Assembly: GCF_918797505.1 (NCBI RefSeq)
Contig: NC_092795.1
Location: 20,757,131 to 20,821,130 of the forward strand
DNA: 64,000 nucleotides
Direction of reading: 5' to 3'
DNA from: Bemisia tabaci
Lineage: Eukaryota > Arthropoda > Insecta > Hemiptera > Aleyrodidae
Below the pieces are notes generated by a model. The model saw only the letters and a program-made list of their open reading frames with translations, ran no database searches and was not told the DNA's origin. Positions 47,021-58,333 of the stretch are shown piece by piece. A program made the translations under genes and the position numbers. Position 1 is the first letter of the stretch, and the number at the start of each line of letters is the position of its first letter.

Positions 47021-48013
47021 AACTAAACTGGGAGGCGCGAGTTTCGTGCTGTGCGCGGTAGGCGTTGGTGCGCACCTCCGCTAATGAAATTCACTCGGCG
47101 TTAATTAATTAGGCGCTGGGCGATCCCGCGGAGCCTGTAGCGCACAAATCAAGAATCATGAGGGATATCAAGGATCACGAGGGATCCTGAAAACCCTGCC
47201 CCGAGCCCCGAACGCGGAACATCAGCGTCTGATTAAAAATAAACGAACACGATTTACAAGCCGTCGAAACCGGCTCCTTCACTCCTCGGAATTTATTCTG
47301 GATTCTTTATCTGGTATCAGTATTCAACCTGTGGGGAAGTTAGAGTTGAAAGGAGAGTGGGTTGGAAGATTGTCCTAAGGTCTCTCTTCAGCACTTCGGA
47401 GGACGATTTAATAGTTGAGCGATCGATGGTAGTTTCTGGGTTTTAGGACTCCTGAGAGTTTACCATCATCACTGTACGCCATGATACGTCAGGTTTCAAT
47501 GCTTGAAATTTTACGAAGAAACTTTCTGAAATATCATCAAAGCTGTGATTCCAAGCGTGCGAATACATCCGTGCCGTGCGGACCTTTCCCATGGAACACG
47601 GACCGCGCACGGACCTTCCCCATTCGACACGGACCGCGTACGGACCATAAGTATACATACGACACAAACGCGGGACAAATGGGAAAAACACGAAAAATAA
47701 AGGCTCTATCTGTAAATTTTAGTCGGTTTCAATGGCAAGAATTGTCGGCCCCAGAATCCCAAGCCACTAAACTCATACAGGAATGAAAAGGAAGGTCACA
47801 ACTAGTCACCTACTGTCCTGGTATCGCCTGATGTTATCTATGTTTCTGTCAACATATAAAACTCTTCAAAATATATTTAGTTTTAGATCCCTTCACGAGA
47901 TTCAAAATCAACGGTGTAAGTCCGCAGCCACGTGTCTCCTTTGCGGTGTTTGCAAATTTTCCTTCCTATTTCATTTATTTAAAGAAGAACAAACCAACAT
48001 CATTGGTTAAAAT
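47021..48013. other. Unassigned stretch with a small tandem repeat
   Basis: Bases 47570-47646 repeat a unit of about 32 bp (GCACGGACCTT.CCCAT.....ACACGGACC) two and a half times; the overlapping frames on both strands come from it. No gene recognised. Confidence 0.45.
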
Positions 48014-48163
48014 TTTCATAGAATTTTCCTCGCACAGAGAAGGAAAATCACGGCAGTTTTCAAGAATTGCCGTTAAGTAGTTTTCCATGCAAAAAATAAA
48101 GTATGACAGGAAGTCTGCCACGTCGCAAACCGAGATACGTGGTTGCGGATTTGTACACCGTCG
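48014..48163 (-). mobile_element. Truncated CGACGGTGAAACTACC MITE
   Basis: Read in reverse, bases 48163 to 48014 follow the left half of the element at 15267: the terminus CGACGGTGTACAAA, then CCACGTATCTCGGTTTGCGA and CATACTTTATTTTTTGC. The other half is absent. Confidence 0.6.
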
Positions 48164-49250
48164 AAATGCTTCTTAAATCCGCCTATTTTTTTACTCAAGT
48201 TCTTTTCCACTCAAGTCCTTTTGGATTTGTTTCTAGACAATTCCAACTTACGTTTTGATTATATCACTCAATAGTGCGCTTCTATGCCGTCTCCAATGAG
48301 ATTGTAGTAAGAGGCAATCTACTTGCATTCTTCGTAAATGACTCCATCAGGTGATGAGCAAATCCAAAATTTATTCAAAACGCCTTCAAGTGTAAGATAT
48401 GCTTCCGAGCATTACATATGTGTTCGAACAGTTGCTTCTGAATGTTGCCACGACCACTTCAATACCTCTCCAATATTTATTTTTCCGATATTGTCAGAGA
48501 AGAATAATTTTAAGAGGCTCAGGTTTGCACACGCCTGAGGAGAGATGCGAACTCGATTAAATATTTAATTCAAAAAAGCGAGGGCAAGGGTTAAACGAAA
48601 ATAATAATCTGATAGAGAAAAAAGAAATTAGTTACCGATTCGCAACTCAGAGGAGAGGGTCGGCGAAACCACATTTGAAAGCATCTCATGCGGCAAACGC
48701 GATTTCGGAATCTTCGGCCGGTCCGCTGAGCCCGGCTTACAGTCCCATCAACGCCTTGTGAGCATTATCCGCCATCTCGTCGGATTATATGCCAAATCGC
48801 ATCCAGTGCGAAGCAGTGCATTTTGCCGGCAAAGCGTTATGAAGGCTCCGTGCCTTACATGAGGCGAATTTCATCCAGGTTTGAGACGCCTTATTTCCTC
48901 TACGAGTATTTTTACGTGCAGCTTTAAGAACTTAACTATAGCGTCTGAGCGAAATCATAGAAGAAAGAAACAAGTTTGAAAGCTCGCTTCAACTGCAACA
49001 GCAATACAGAGAGACCAAGTAAATCATCTATTTCTTCATGTGAAACAACATGTTTACGATTACTGATGACCATTGTTGCCGAAGAAGTTTATCAAACCAA
49101 ATCTTGTATAAGAGATAAATCCCTTTAATGTCGCCAACCAATCATAAATTTAGTAAAATATAAAGCTCATTTTCTTTATACTGAATTTTTCTTGGATGGA
49201 GGTAGTTATAAAGTCGGCTCTTTTTTTGTATGCTTAGTCGTGGAAAGTAC
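48164..49250. other. Unassigned stretch
   Basis: No gene or repeat recognised. Confidence 0.35.
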
Positions 49251-49253
49251 TAA

Positions 49254-49451
49254 GGGGCCATCCCTAAATTACGTAAAGCATTTTTTTCGGCATTTTTAAC
49301 ACCCCTCCCCCCTTGTACAGCTTTTGTGACGTGGGTCCCTATCCTTAAGCACTTAAAGACAGAATGGCGTACCGCTTTCCACGACAACCAGCAACCCCAG
49401 CAACCAGCTTTCCCCTCCCCCTAAAGCGTTACGAAATTTAGGGACGGCCCC
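49254..49451. mobile_element. 198-bp PIF/Harbinger-like MITE
   Basis: Starts GGGGCCATCCCTAAATTACG and ends CGAAATTTAGGGACGGCCCC. TAA flanks both sides (49251-49253, 49452-49454). A 3-bp TWA duplication beside G/C-rich ends is the PIF/Harbinger pattern; that assignment is inferred from ends alone. The interior is C-rich and non-coding. Confidence 0.75.
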
Positions 49452-49454
49452 TAA

Positions 49455-50582
49455 AGCTATAGATGAAGTCATTCAAAAGTTTTCATTCACACACACAAAC
49501 ATATTATTTTGTGATCGTAGAATCTTCATTGCACGTACGTCATTTACTTCTTCATTTTTGTCTAAAATATATGTTAAACTCAAAAAAAAAACCTCCAAAA
49601 ACAATTTCCTAACATATGGAGCTCTGTGGGAAGATGATACGCCTTACTGCCTTCCTCATCGAAAAATAAAAACCACATCGGGACTTGAAAAAATCACTTT
49701 TTACTGAACACTTAATCGAGCCATCTCGAACTATTTCCCCGCCAATTTTTTTTCTCCATCTTTTTTCCTTCCTCTCGCCTCCAGGAGGCCTGGCCAGACG
49801 TTGTACTAAACCTCAATTTAATATTTGAGCAGATAATGAGACTGTCACTACGTTGTAGCTTTCGGGAAGTGCGGCGCGAGGAACATTGCCAAATCCTTCA
49901 TAAAATTCTGCAATTCCATAACCTTCAAACAGGAAATTTTCGTCACAATCTGGCAAGAATGCTAACCAGCGTCAGGCGCAGCTCCATTCGATCGCATATA
50001 ATACGATGCAATAAAAAAAATATGTATTTACATCATGATGCGAATTTTCGAAGCCGAGATTGCGGAGAGCTTTTTCGAAGACCGACGGGGGAGGCGGGCG
50101 AGGGGTGTGATTGGAAATTGAAAAGTTAGCGGGTGGGCGGGGGGTGGCTCGGCGGGAAGGTTAAGGGTGGTTTGAGCGATGAAAATCTGAGGTCTCGACG
50201 GGATGCGCGCGATATGGTTTGTCGCGAGGTAGTTAATAGTTGCGTCTTGCAAGATGCCGGAGATGTTTAAAAGGACGCTACGATGTCACGCTGTGCAAAC
50301 AGCTCGGTTTTCTACCACTCCGAGGAAATCATACCGACTGTCAAAGTCAGATGGACATTGCTGTCCTTTGTCGGAGTTTCAAGGTATCAAAATCAATGAA
50401 AACTACCTTTAAGTACGTTTCCTTTGGATTTTATCAAGATGTCCCAATAGTTTGGAAGTCTGAGGTATCGCCAAGCTCTGGTATCATTGAAACTTTCAAA
50501 CAAATCCAAAACAGCAGCCTTTGTTGACCAGAGACAAAATTTCGTCGTCTCCCAGACAATAAGACGTGATTGCATTCTTACA
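49455..50582. other. Unassigned stretch with a codon-like minus frame
   Basis: Bases 50393-50599 (minus) hold a 68-codon frame with aromatic-rich, plausible protein sequence (AVLDLFESF, AWRYLRLPNYW). A plus frame of 95 codons overlaps it, the only downstream donor is the weak GTAGTT, and its phase does not join the exon at 51108. I leave it uncalled. Bases 50130-50160 are a G-rich tract. Confidence 0.3.
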
Positions 50583-50812
50583 TCGCAAAATTGACTCATA
50601 CAGTGCCACCTATTTATAAAAATATATTCGTGCCATTCCTTTCTAATTTCGTGCCGATTTTTGCATGCAGTTGATCGTGAGAAAAAGCAGAGAAACTTTT
50701 GATCATGGATAAACGCCCAACGGTTTCATAGTAAAAAATACAATTTACGAGTAAAAATTCTGCAGCATTGAAATGAAGTTACGTTTTTTCGTATACTTTT
50801 CCCTGCCATCCC
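50583..50812. mobile_element. Partial MITE related to the element at 22122
   Basis: GCATTGAAATGAAGTTACGT at 50763-50782 matches the right arm at 22335, and TTGCAAAATTGACTCA-like sequence at 50585 matches just inside the left arm there. The left terminus is missing. Confidence 0.45.
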
Positions 50813-51107
50813 AGCAGAGGTAAAACATTTAAGAGAAAAACAATTTTTTTTGAGAATGTAAAAATGTCCTTCTCATAGGCAACAACGCCCTTTTAGCATC
50901 CCAGAAGGAGTGCAAAAATTTAAGAAACTTTTTTTTTCCCCGAGAATCCCAAACGTCCCTTATATTAGTTTCTTTTTGGTTGTAAATCCAAGCGAGCTTG
51001 ATTTCCAGTTGAGCTGTTAACCAGCAATCATATTGAAGTATGTCATATTTTCTTCCTCCTCCTCTTCTGCATCACCGAGAGGAAAATTCGTTCTTAGCTG
51101 CACTTAC

Positions 51108-51279
51108 CTTCAAGTGCAACCGCCGAAGTGTCCTTTTTAATACCATCAAACCAATTTCTTAACACTTCGCTCAAGAGCTGATGAGATGTTAATAATCTGA
51201 GCTTCGAATAGTCGAAAAGCTCAGGTGTAAGAATTACCTTTTGCTCCCGCATCACGAGGCTAGAACTGGTGGATCCCAT
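51108..51279 (-). CDS. Putative first coding exon, possibly N-myristoylated protein
   Basis: I do not recognise the protein. The frame starts at an ATG (51279) with an in-frame TGA two codons before it, runs 57 codons, and ends at a strong splice donor, CTTGAAG|GTAAGTG, in phase 1 (intron bases 51101-51107). The N-terminus MGSTSSS fits the N-myristoylation pattern (Gly2, small Ser5/6), hinting at membrane attachment; that is inference. The rest is a charged, likely helical segment without a transmembrane stretch or signal peptide. First codon positions are strongly A/G-rich, unlike nearby chance frames. Later exons would lie to the left; I could not identify them. No TATA box or other promoter is evident. 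A chance frame beside a chance donor remains possible. Confidence 0.5.
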
Positions 51280-52907
51280 TGGAACTCAGCTCATTAAGTT
51301 AGGAAACATGTATGTAGACATGTTCATGAATACATATTTTTTAAGGCAAAATCATCGGAGTATATGCAGTATTTTAAAAACAATTTAAAAAAATAATAAT
51401 ATATAAGAGAGAGCAAAAGGGACAGGGGGGGGGGGGGATTTGTTGATCTTTTCTCTCCCTCTCTCTCTCGTACTTTTTCTTTTAATTTAATTTTTTTTTT
51501 AATTTTATTTTTCCTCTCTGTTAAACGGTCCTATCTGTCTCTAAATTAAAATTACTGTACGTACGTATGAACTTTCAAATAATTCATTTAGATTACACTT
51601 ACATTTAGATTAGTTAGGTTTACATTTTTTACTTCCTAGATTTTACTTACATTTCATAAAGACTTAATTTTCCTTGCTCATTTCCTCCCAAAAATGAGAG
51701 ATTCGTTGCTTACACGCATAATGTGCGAAATCACGAGCAACAGTGCAATCCGAATGTAGGGGTAAATAGTTCATGTGACATCGCGGGAAAGCGTGGCGCA
51801 AAATGGTTGTTGCTGTCTGCTGTCTGGGCCGTTCGCGGTCATGGTCGTTGCCCGGCGGACTGGGCGCCATATTGGACGTGCGGGGTTGAAGCACCCGCTG
51901 AGAAGCCACTGAAAAAATAATAAACCGAAACGTATTCAGCGGTTCAGCGCACAAGGTCCAATAATAACTCTTCAACCGTCCACAAACTAGCTCTGAACTC
52001 CCAAGTTCCCCACTTAAAACGGACTTGAGGGTACTTAGCGAAATAGATCAGATATTTGGATTCTCTGCGTCCAGGTACGTCAATGGTGACACCGAAAAAA
52101 AAAATCCTGTATTCCGGCATTTAATGCTCAGTACCCTTAGAGCTGTTAGTGACTAGACAACGAGAGATTTAATTGAGTGAGGAAAATCATATTGCGAAAA
52201 AATGCGATAAATTTCGGGGAAAAACCTTAATTGAAATTGAAAAAATGGGGACTCTACTTCATGAACAATACGATGACCATATTGAGGTTTTGAGGAAGTT
52301 ACACTCCGAAAGATCAAAAGAGAGATTTGTGTTTTTATACATCAAAATGAGCCAATTAAAACATTCTATGCGGGGATAATACTAAAATCTACATAAGATT
52401 CATAACAGACGCCTCGTGGATAGATGCAATGCGAATTTTGTATTTTCTGTATCCCTAATACGAGCCCGAAAAATACCAAGAAAAGACACAATGAAAACAT
52501 GCATTCGGAACGTAAAAATGTATACACCCTTAGAATTTCAATATTTCTGAGCTTACATCGTTTTTCAAAAAGTTGCGGCGCTAACATTTCTGCGTGAAAT
52601 ATTTCGAGAATTTTAGCAGGGTTCTGGATCAGCATCTGAGCCGAATTTTAGGAGGAGGCACAATTTGCTCACATAGGCAAGATTGACTGGTGAAATGCGT
52701 TTGATTCTCTTTAAACCTTAGTGAATACCAATGTGATTTTTTCCCCCGCTTGAAAGAGGATCTTTAATTTCCGTACAGTCATTGTGCTGCTGCTGTTAAA
52801 AAAGCAGGAGAAGAAACTCAGGGTAAGCACAGGCATTTTGAAAATTATGAACTCTGAGAATGAGTGCATACAGTATGAGGCATCGATTTGATATCAGAAT
52901 ATCATGT
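51280..52907. other. Unassigned stretch, probable upstream region of the minus-strand exon
   Basis: A G run lies at about 51426-51437, with CT repeats at 51455-51470 and a GC-richer patch at 51770-51900 that is open on both strands. CAG|GTACGT at 52072-52080 on the plus strand is a weaker acceptor-donor fusion. An 89-codon minus frame at 52366-52635 includes a hydrophobic stretch but has no other support. Confidence 0.35.
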
Positions 52908-53164
52908 CAACGGTGAAACTCCCAAACCGCATGTATCTCGGTTTGCGACATTCCTGATTCCTCGCCGTACGCACTTTATTTTTTAAAGGGAAAACTACTA
53001 GAAGTTACTCCTTTATAATTTCCGTGATTTTCCTTATTTCTCGAAAATTCTTCGAAAACTTCAAAAATGACGTTCATTTGTGCTCCCTCTAAAAAATAAA
53101 ATTGGGCGGAGATTTCAAAGCACCGTAAACGAGATACGTGGTTGAGAGGTCCATCGTCGACATG
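52908..53164 (+). mobile_element. MITE, CGACGGTGAAACTACC family, copy 2
   Basis: Left AACGGTGAAACTCCCAAACC, right GAGAGGTCCATCGTCG; ATGTATCTCGGTTTGCGAC and GTAAACGAGATACGTGG in the arms. CATGTC and GACATG extend the pairing on both sides. Interior matches copy 1. Confidence 0.75.
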
Positions 53165-53915
53165 TATGTGAATCCATTGCGCTGGGATTGAATTCCAGCA
53201 CGAATGTGCGTAAAAGTGTCCGTTGTGGTCGCAAAGACGGAGTATTTTTGCAATCCCTCCATGTCGTCATCTTACCCTTTCACCATCTGTGACCACAATG
53301 ATAAGTCAATCCCGGAACTCGACGAGAACGCACGCATGTGACGCATACGGATTCGTGTAAAGTATCAAAAAGCTCAAAAGTTTGAGCAAATACTTCGCCT
53401 CCGAATATACTCGTACAAGTTCATGTTCCTCTCTCCTCCGTTCCTTTCAAATCCTCAACTTATAGTTTTATTCTTTATTAGTTCTTCAACTTATAACTTT
53501 GAGCCAACGCACGGTTACTTTTTCCCTCTTTTTCTTTGAAGCAAAAGATGGCTTTAAAAACTCGGAAAAAACATCCAGATCTGCAAGTGACGTTTGTGCT
53601 CTTTTCTAGCCGGGAGTTATGCTAACCCTGTGTTGCACACTCGTGTAGTTATCGGACTTTATGGCAATAAATATGTATACTATACTAGGTAGGGACTATA
53701 TTGTAGACTAAAGTGTACGGGGTTAAGGAAAAATCCCCCCTCCCACCCCACCCTGTCCGAAGTTTTTGAATCCGCCTCTGACCTACGCCTTCAACGAAGT
53801 GACAGACAATTTTAGGAGCCAAGGAATTGACCTTTATATTTTCTTTTCAGAGGATGCAACAAATTCGAACTCTTTGAAAAGAAATTCCATCGAAAGTTCC
53901 TCTTGAAAATTCCAC
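53165..53915. other. Unassigned stretch
   Basis: Bases 53765-53780 (TTGAATCCGCCTCTGAC) look like a lone transposon terminus in reverse. No gene recognised. Confidence 0.35.
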
Positions 53916-53917
53916 TT

Positions 53918-54127
53918 CACGGAAAAAAATGAATTGCTGGTTTAACAATTAAATTGTCAAAAAATATGTCCGACATGTTTCAAATGTACATTCTACAATA
54001 GTGGAAAGCTAATTTAACCGTGAGGGTGGTTAAATTATCATTTTTTATCATAAAATCTACATTGAAACATGTCGGACACTCTTTTAAACTACGAAATTGT
54101 TCAATCAGCAATTTCATTTTTTCCGTG
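53918..54127. mobile_element. 210-bp MITE with CACGGAAAAAAATGAATTG ends
   Basis: Starts CACGGAAAAAAATGAATTGC and ends GCAATTTCATTTTTTCCGTG, with TT on both sides (53916-53917, 54128-54129). CATGTCCGACA-type words pair across the centre (AACATGTCGGACA at the right). The end structure and 2-bp duplication resemble the CACTGGAAAA family although the arms differ. Confidence 0.8.
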
Positions 54128-54237
54128 TTGAACAGTTTAACGTCCAAATAACAAGCCGAGACAGAATAAAATGTAACGAAAAAAGAATTTACCGATTTGA
54201 ATTTCAAGGCTATTTTTACGCACTGTTCAGGCCTGTG

Positions 54238-54372
54238 TATATTTTTTTTAAACTTACGCCAAGGAAAAATCTGTACATCCTGCCAGGGACTCGACCATGG
54301 GGTGGGGAGTCGGAACTTCCCGGAAATGCAGTCCAACTTAAAACTAACCGCTGCGCCGCTGGATGGGGGGAC
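54238..54372 (-). mobile_element. tRNA-derived SINE, or tRNA-like head of one
   Basis: On the minus strand a pol III A box, GGCGCAGCGGTTAG (54344-54357), is followed 61 bases later (start to start) by a B box, GGTCGAGTCCC (54286-54296; consensus GGTTCGANTCC lacking one T). That spacing fits tRNAs with a long variable arm. The segment then continues about 40 bases to an A-rich stretch near 54240, as a short SINE would. It is not an intact tRNA gene: the acceptor ends do not pair and there is no clear anticodon arm. Confidence 0.5.
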
Positions 54373-54596
54373 GCGTAAGCACGGGAGCAAAAGAAGCAGA
54401 CCGTAAAAGCGATTCATGTTGATTTAAGGATTTACTAGGGCTTCGATCCGTTTCAGCTGAGCAGCAGCCGCGGCTTCTCGGTTATCTGCCGAGTCGATCG
54501 CTCAACTTCTAGATCTTCGCGTCATCAGATCAACTTGCCTCTTCCTCTTCAAAAAACGGAATTTGCGCCTACAGACCGAAGTCCAGAATTCAGATA

Positions 54597-55105
54597 CAAT
54601 GGAGATGTTGCATGTGTGAAGGATTTGCGATTTCACTATTCGTTCTTATGTAAAAGTTCGCGAGAAACACGACGGTGCCACTGGTTTTCTCTGAAATCAA
54701 CTCCCAAGCTCAAAAAAAGCTCTCAAGTTGAGGCCAAAATGGAGGGGATATCCCACGCTACCCTGAGAGTCCACCTCTACATCAAGATAAACTCTCCATG
54801 CGAAGATAGGGAGCGCATACATTGACAGGGCTGCCACTTCATTTGGGGACTCCAAAACTGAAAACACGGCAACCCTGCTAATGTATTTGCTCCCTATCTT
54901 TGCATGGAGAGTTTGTCTTGATGTAGAGGTGGACTCTCAGGGTAGGGTGGGATATCCCCTCCATTTTGGCCTCACTTAAAGAGCTTTTTTTGAGCTTGGG
55001 AGATGATTTCAGAGAAAACCCGTGGCACCATCGTGTTTCTCGCGAACTTTTACATAAGATCAATGGTCAAATCGCAAATCCCTCACACATGCAACATCTC
55101 CATTG
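54597..55105. mobile_element. 509-bp fold-back element with 239-bp arms
   Basis: The left arm (54597-54835) begins CAATGGAGATGTTGCATGTG, and the right arm (54868-55105) is its inverse, ending CATGCAACATCTCCATTG. The loop is only about 32 bases. Each arm encodes similar short peptides (SSRETRRCHWFSLKS / SSRETRWCHGFSLKS) on opposite strands, a by-product of the inverted repeat. No clear target duplication. A read-through transcript would make a very long double-stranded RNA. Confidence 0.8.
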
Positions 55106-56191
55106 TTCTAACTTCCTCGTAGCTTCTATTGCATAACCTTCGCATTGAAGGAGCATTCAATCCAAGCGCAAATGCATGCAGACGGAACTAGGCAAGGAGA
55201 TAGATATTTGCTCCGATAGTTTTTAGCCTTGCTCATCAGAACATTCGGAAGAAATTCCACGAGCAATTCTTTAGAGCATGACGGCAAAGATCCTCTTTTT
55301 TCCTTTGCTGTTTTCATTAAAACTCCTTACATGGTCTTCTTGCACGACTGATTTGAAGTTAAATTTGAATCTTTTTAACATTTTTACGCATATTGTGTTT
55401 TTTTAGAAGGAAGAATAAATGAACGACATGACTTGAGATTTTGACAAAGTAGCTATGAAGTTGAAAAAGAAAATCTGAGATATATTAAGCCCGCTTTTTG
55501 CATTTGCTTTCCTTCCAAAAAAGAAATGAACGGGGCGCGAAAATTTTGAAATGTTGCATTCGAGACACAAGGTTCTAAAGTTTATTAGCCACCGAATATG
55601 CTCAAACCTATGTCGATGTCTTGATTTTTGTTCCAAATCTCGGAATAAACGCACCATCTTCATAACACGACCGCGACCCGTGATTTGTCAGCCACACGTG
55701 TTGGTTCATTAACGTGTGGCCTCATGCTGACTTCAACGGAGCAAACCTTATTTCTTCCGCACCTCCGCTCCCTCGAAAGCACACATGTTCTTCGCCTGTT
55801 AAGTATTTATGATTTCATTATGCACCATGTGACAATCATAAATTCGGCCCGACGCTTCGATCCATCAAGTTTATTTGCAGCCATTGTCCATTGTTCATTG
55901 TAGCCTCCTCCGCTCAACTCTATTTTATTTTTCTATCTTTGGGAGGTCGCGACTGCTACTTCTGCCAGCCGCGATCAACAGGGATGGGCCAATGGAAAAA
56001 ACAGGGTCATTACTAACTATGAAATTGTAAGTCACCATTTGCCAAGGTATCCTTACATATTAATCCTGTCTACCCTTGCTACATTGTCCGTTATCGGAGT
56101 CTACAATACGATTCTGATTCACAAGTAAGTCAGTATCAGGCGTAAGTAGTCGAGCTAGTTGGACCAGTCCCTTTTCTTAAAAAGGTTAGCA
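55106..56191. other. Unassigned stretch
   Basis: Bases 55904-56127 (plus) stay open for 74 codons to a G|TAAGTC donor-like end and would encode a hydrophobic segment near its end (ILILSTLATLSVIGVY). The acceptor is uncertain and the length is unremarkable, so it is not called. A small hairpin with GCCACACGT arms lies at 55691-55719. Confidence 0.3.
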
Positions 56192-56193
56192 TA

Positions 56194-56403
56194 CAGGTTG
56201 GTCTAAAAGTCCGCGCCACCCTCATAACCTGTGGGGTTCTTGCCCCCTATCAGAGTGGTCCCTTTAAAATTTTTGGGGTTTCCAAAAGTCGTTTCCTTTA
56301 ATCTAGGAGCACTCATAAAATTTCAAGTCTCTAACTCAATTCGTGCAAAGGTTACAGGGGTAGATGCCTGGTGCTGGTGGCGCGGGACTTTTGGGTCACC
56401 CCG
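56194..56403. mobile_element. 210-bp TA-flanked mariner-like MITE
   Basis: Left CAGGTTGGTCTAAAAGTCCG followed by CGCCACC; right GGTGGCGCGGGACTTTTGGG then TCACCCCG. TA on both sides (56192-56193, 56404-56405). Ends of about 30 bp pair with a few mismatches. Non-coding. Confidence 0.78.
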
Positions 56404-56405
56404 TA

Positions 56406-57089
56406 TAACCAAAATTATTGTCTTAGAATCATTAAAGTCTTTCTATTTGCTGTTTCCACTCAGACCGTCATTTTAAACTTATCTCGAACTAATTCGTGGT
56501 CGAATGTTGTGTTGAACTCCGAATAATGAAAACAAAAAAAGATCCATGGTTCTCCCGCGGGAAGACGAAGGGGACGCCCAATGACAGGGTGGCAAAAGGG
56601 GCTTTGCAAAAAATTAGGGAGTGTGGTGTAGAAGGAGGTCATTACGGATATGTGAATTAAATATCGAATTTCAAAATTTCTTAGAGTTCGAAAAGTCATA
56701 TCGATGATCAATGTGCGGAATCGCTTACCTCCGTTTACTATGTTGCAGACTTCCTGCCGCACATTATCTTTCTTTGAAAAACTAATCAACGTAATTTCTG
56801 AAAATCTTCCTTCATTTTTCTCCTCTGTCAGCCGAATATTCTGTATGAATGTCAGTCTTCGAAAAAATAATAGAAGAGCGAAAATTTTGAAACAAAGCTT
56901 GGAGAATAGGTGGCTTCACGCTTTGGTCATCGATATGGGTCGAGATCCTCGCGTAAAGCACTACGGAGCACCCATAATGATGTCTAGCTCTCATTCCTCG
57001 GTGGTCGTAGATATCTCATCTCTCTAAGTGTCATATTTCAGCAAACTGGAGAGTTGTATATATAAAACATAGAGTTATATGTATACATA
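56406..57089. other. Unassigned stretch
   Basis: Overlapping frames of 107 (plus) and 109 (minus) codons with no motif. TATAT-rich sequence at 57056-57085. Confidence 0.35.
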
Positions 57090-57540
57090 GACCAAAGTTT
57101 TGACTAAGTTCGCGGCGACGGACGAAGCGGAACCCGGCAGGAGCCGCCCGGGCAGGCAGCACGCGCGTAACTCGGAGGCAAACAAAATTACCGCTCCAAC
57201 GCACCGCGACCGCGAATCAGACCTCCCAACAGCCTCTCAAATCCAAAACCCGATCTTGATTTAATATTTGCTTGATGGTCGGCGATAACGCGGCCGGAGG
57301 GGCGGGGGCGCGATTTCCATCAAACCGCAGCCAGAAAGTATCGCGTAGTACGGGGTCGTATCCGGTTACATGGTATCCTCCATCTTCCCCCGTCGCGATT
57401 TTCATGGGCGGCTGGAGCGGAGGCCCGGCCGCCGCTGAAATTACTTTACACTGCGCACAGGTTAGTCGGGCGTCCCTCCGGTCCCTTCCTCGGAGGCCCG
57501 ACAGGGATATTTTGTTATTAAAGTTGTCGGATTAGCGCTG
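57090..57540. other. CpG-rich island-like segment
   Basis: This segment is clearly richer in G, C and CpG than its surroundings (for example GGCCGGAGGGGCGGGGGCGCG). Both strands stay open: a plus frame (57272-57535) passes a donor-like CACAG|GTTAGT, and a minus frame (57217 up to about 57465) encodes a plausible but unrecognised segment ending ILNQDRVLDLRGCWEV. It could be a promoter-linked first exon on either strand; nothing decides this. Confidence 0.3.
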
Positions 57541-57832
57541 ATATCGGATCTCGTTGAAGTGTGCGTGAGGATCCGGAGGGATGGGGATGGGGATGGTCAA
57601 CTTCCCGGATAATAGTCATTATCGCGTCCAGGAGGCAAAAAATTGCTCCGTTCCCCCTCACCCCAGGCCCGCTCGCTGATGGAGAGTGACGCTGAGATTG
57701 AGAGATAAGCTAATTTGCATTGGAGATTTTCGGGGGGCTGTTGGGTGACAGTCGTCTCTCGGACTTGCCTTGGGGAACGTTCCTATCCCTAAATTACATA
57801 ACCCTCCAGGGGAGTGGGAGGTGTCTTTGCCA

Positions 57833-58062
57833 CACTGGAAAAGAAAAACACATTAGATCTAGGGTCAGGCTCTTGAAAACATTAACAAGAAAAAAGACTC
57901 TTGATTCAATCAGATTTAAGCTTAAATCAAAAGGAAATCCGCTCAAATTAAGAGGTTTGATTCTTGATTTAAGCTTAAATCTGATTGAATTAAGAGTATT
58001 TTTTCTTGTCGATGTTTTCAAGAGTCTGGCCTCTAGAACCAATGTGGTTTTTTTTTCCAGTG
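57833..58062 (+). mobile_element. Fold-back MITE, CACTGGAAAA family, copy 4
   Basis: Starts CACTGGAAAAGAAAAACAC, ends TTTTTTTTTCCAGTG, with CA on both sides (57831-57832, 58063-58064). Arms contain TCAGATTTAAGCTTAAATCA; loop as in copies 1 and 3. A 116-codon frame that runs across it is a palindrome artefact. Confidence 0.88.
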
Positions 58063-58333
58063 CACGCTAAAAAAATAGCTCCAGGTCTGAGGGCTGTAAT
58101 TGCAGGCTGTTTAGACGTGGAGTCTGCTGCGAATTCTGAAGCCGTAAGTTTCGGACGTAAGTGCCGCCCTTATAGGGCTGAGAAAACGGCCACTACTCTA
58201 GCTCTAATCCAGAATTTACCGTCTCTAAACCTGGAGCGGACGGTATAGTTAATTTTCCAATAAGGTACCACTATTCCTAGTTTATTTTCACTGGTCCTAT
58301 TTATGTTTTATCCCTAAAAGTACCTTTCTCTAC

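Noticed and set aside
50393..50599. Second exon of the minus-strand gene at 51108
   Set aside because: The frame looks protein-like, but no acceptor gives the phase needed to join the phase-1 donor at 51108 without an immediate stop, and its own donor is weak.
55904..56127. Membrane-protein exon ending at GTAAGT
   Set aside because: A 74-codon frame with a hydrophobic stretch is common in AT-rich DNA, and no convincing acceptor precedes it.
57272..57535. Plus-strand coding gene in the CpG-rich patch
   Set aside because: The minus strand is equally open, and no homologue or acceptor-donor pair decides; kept only as a composition feature.
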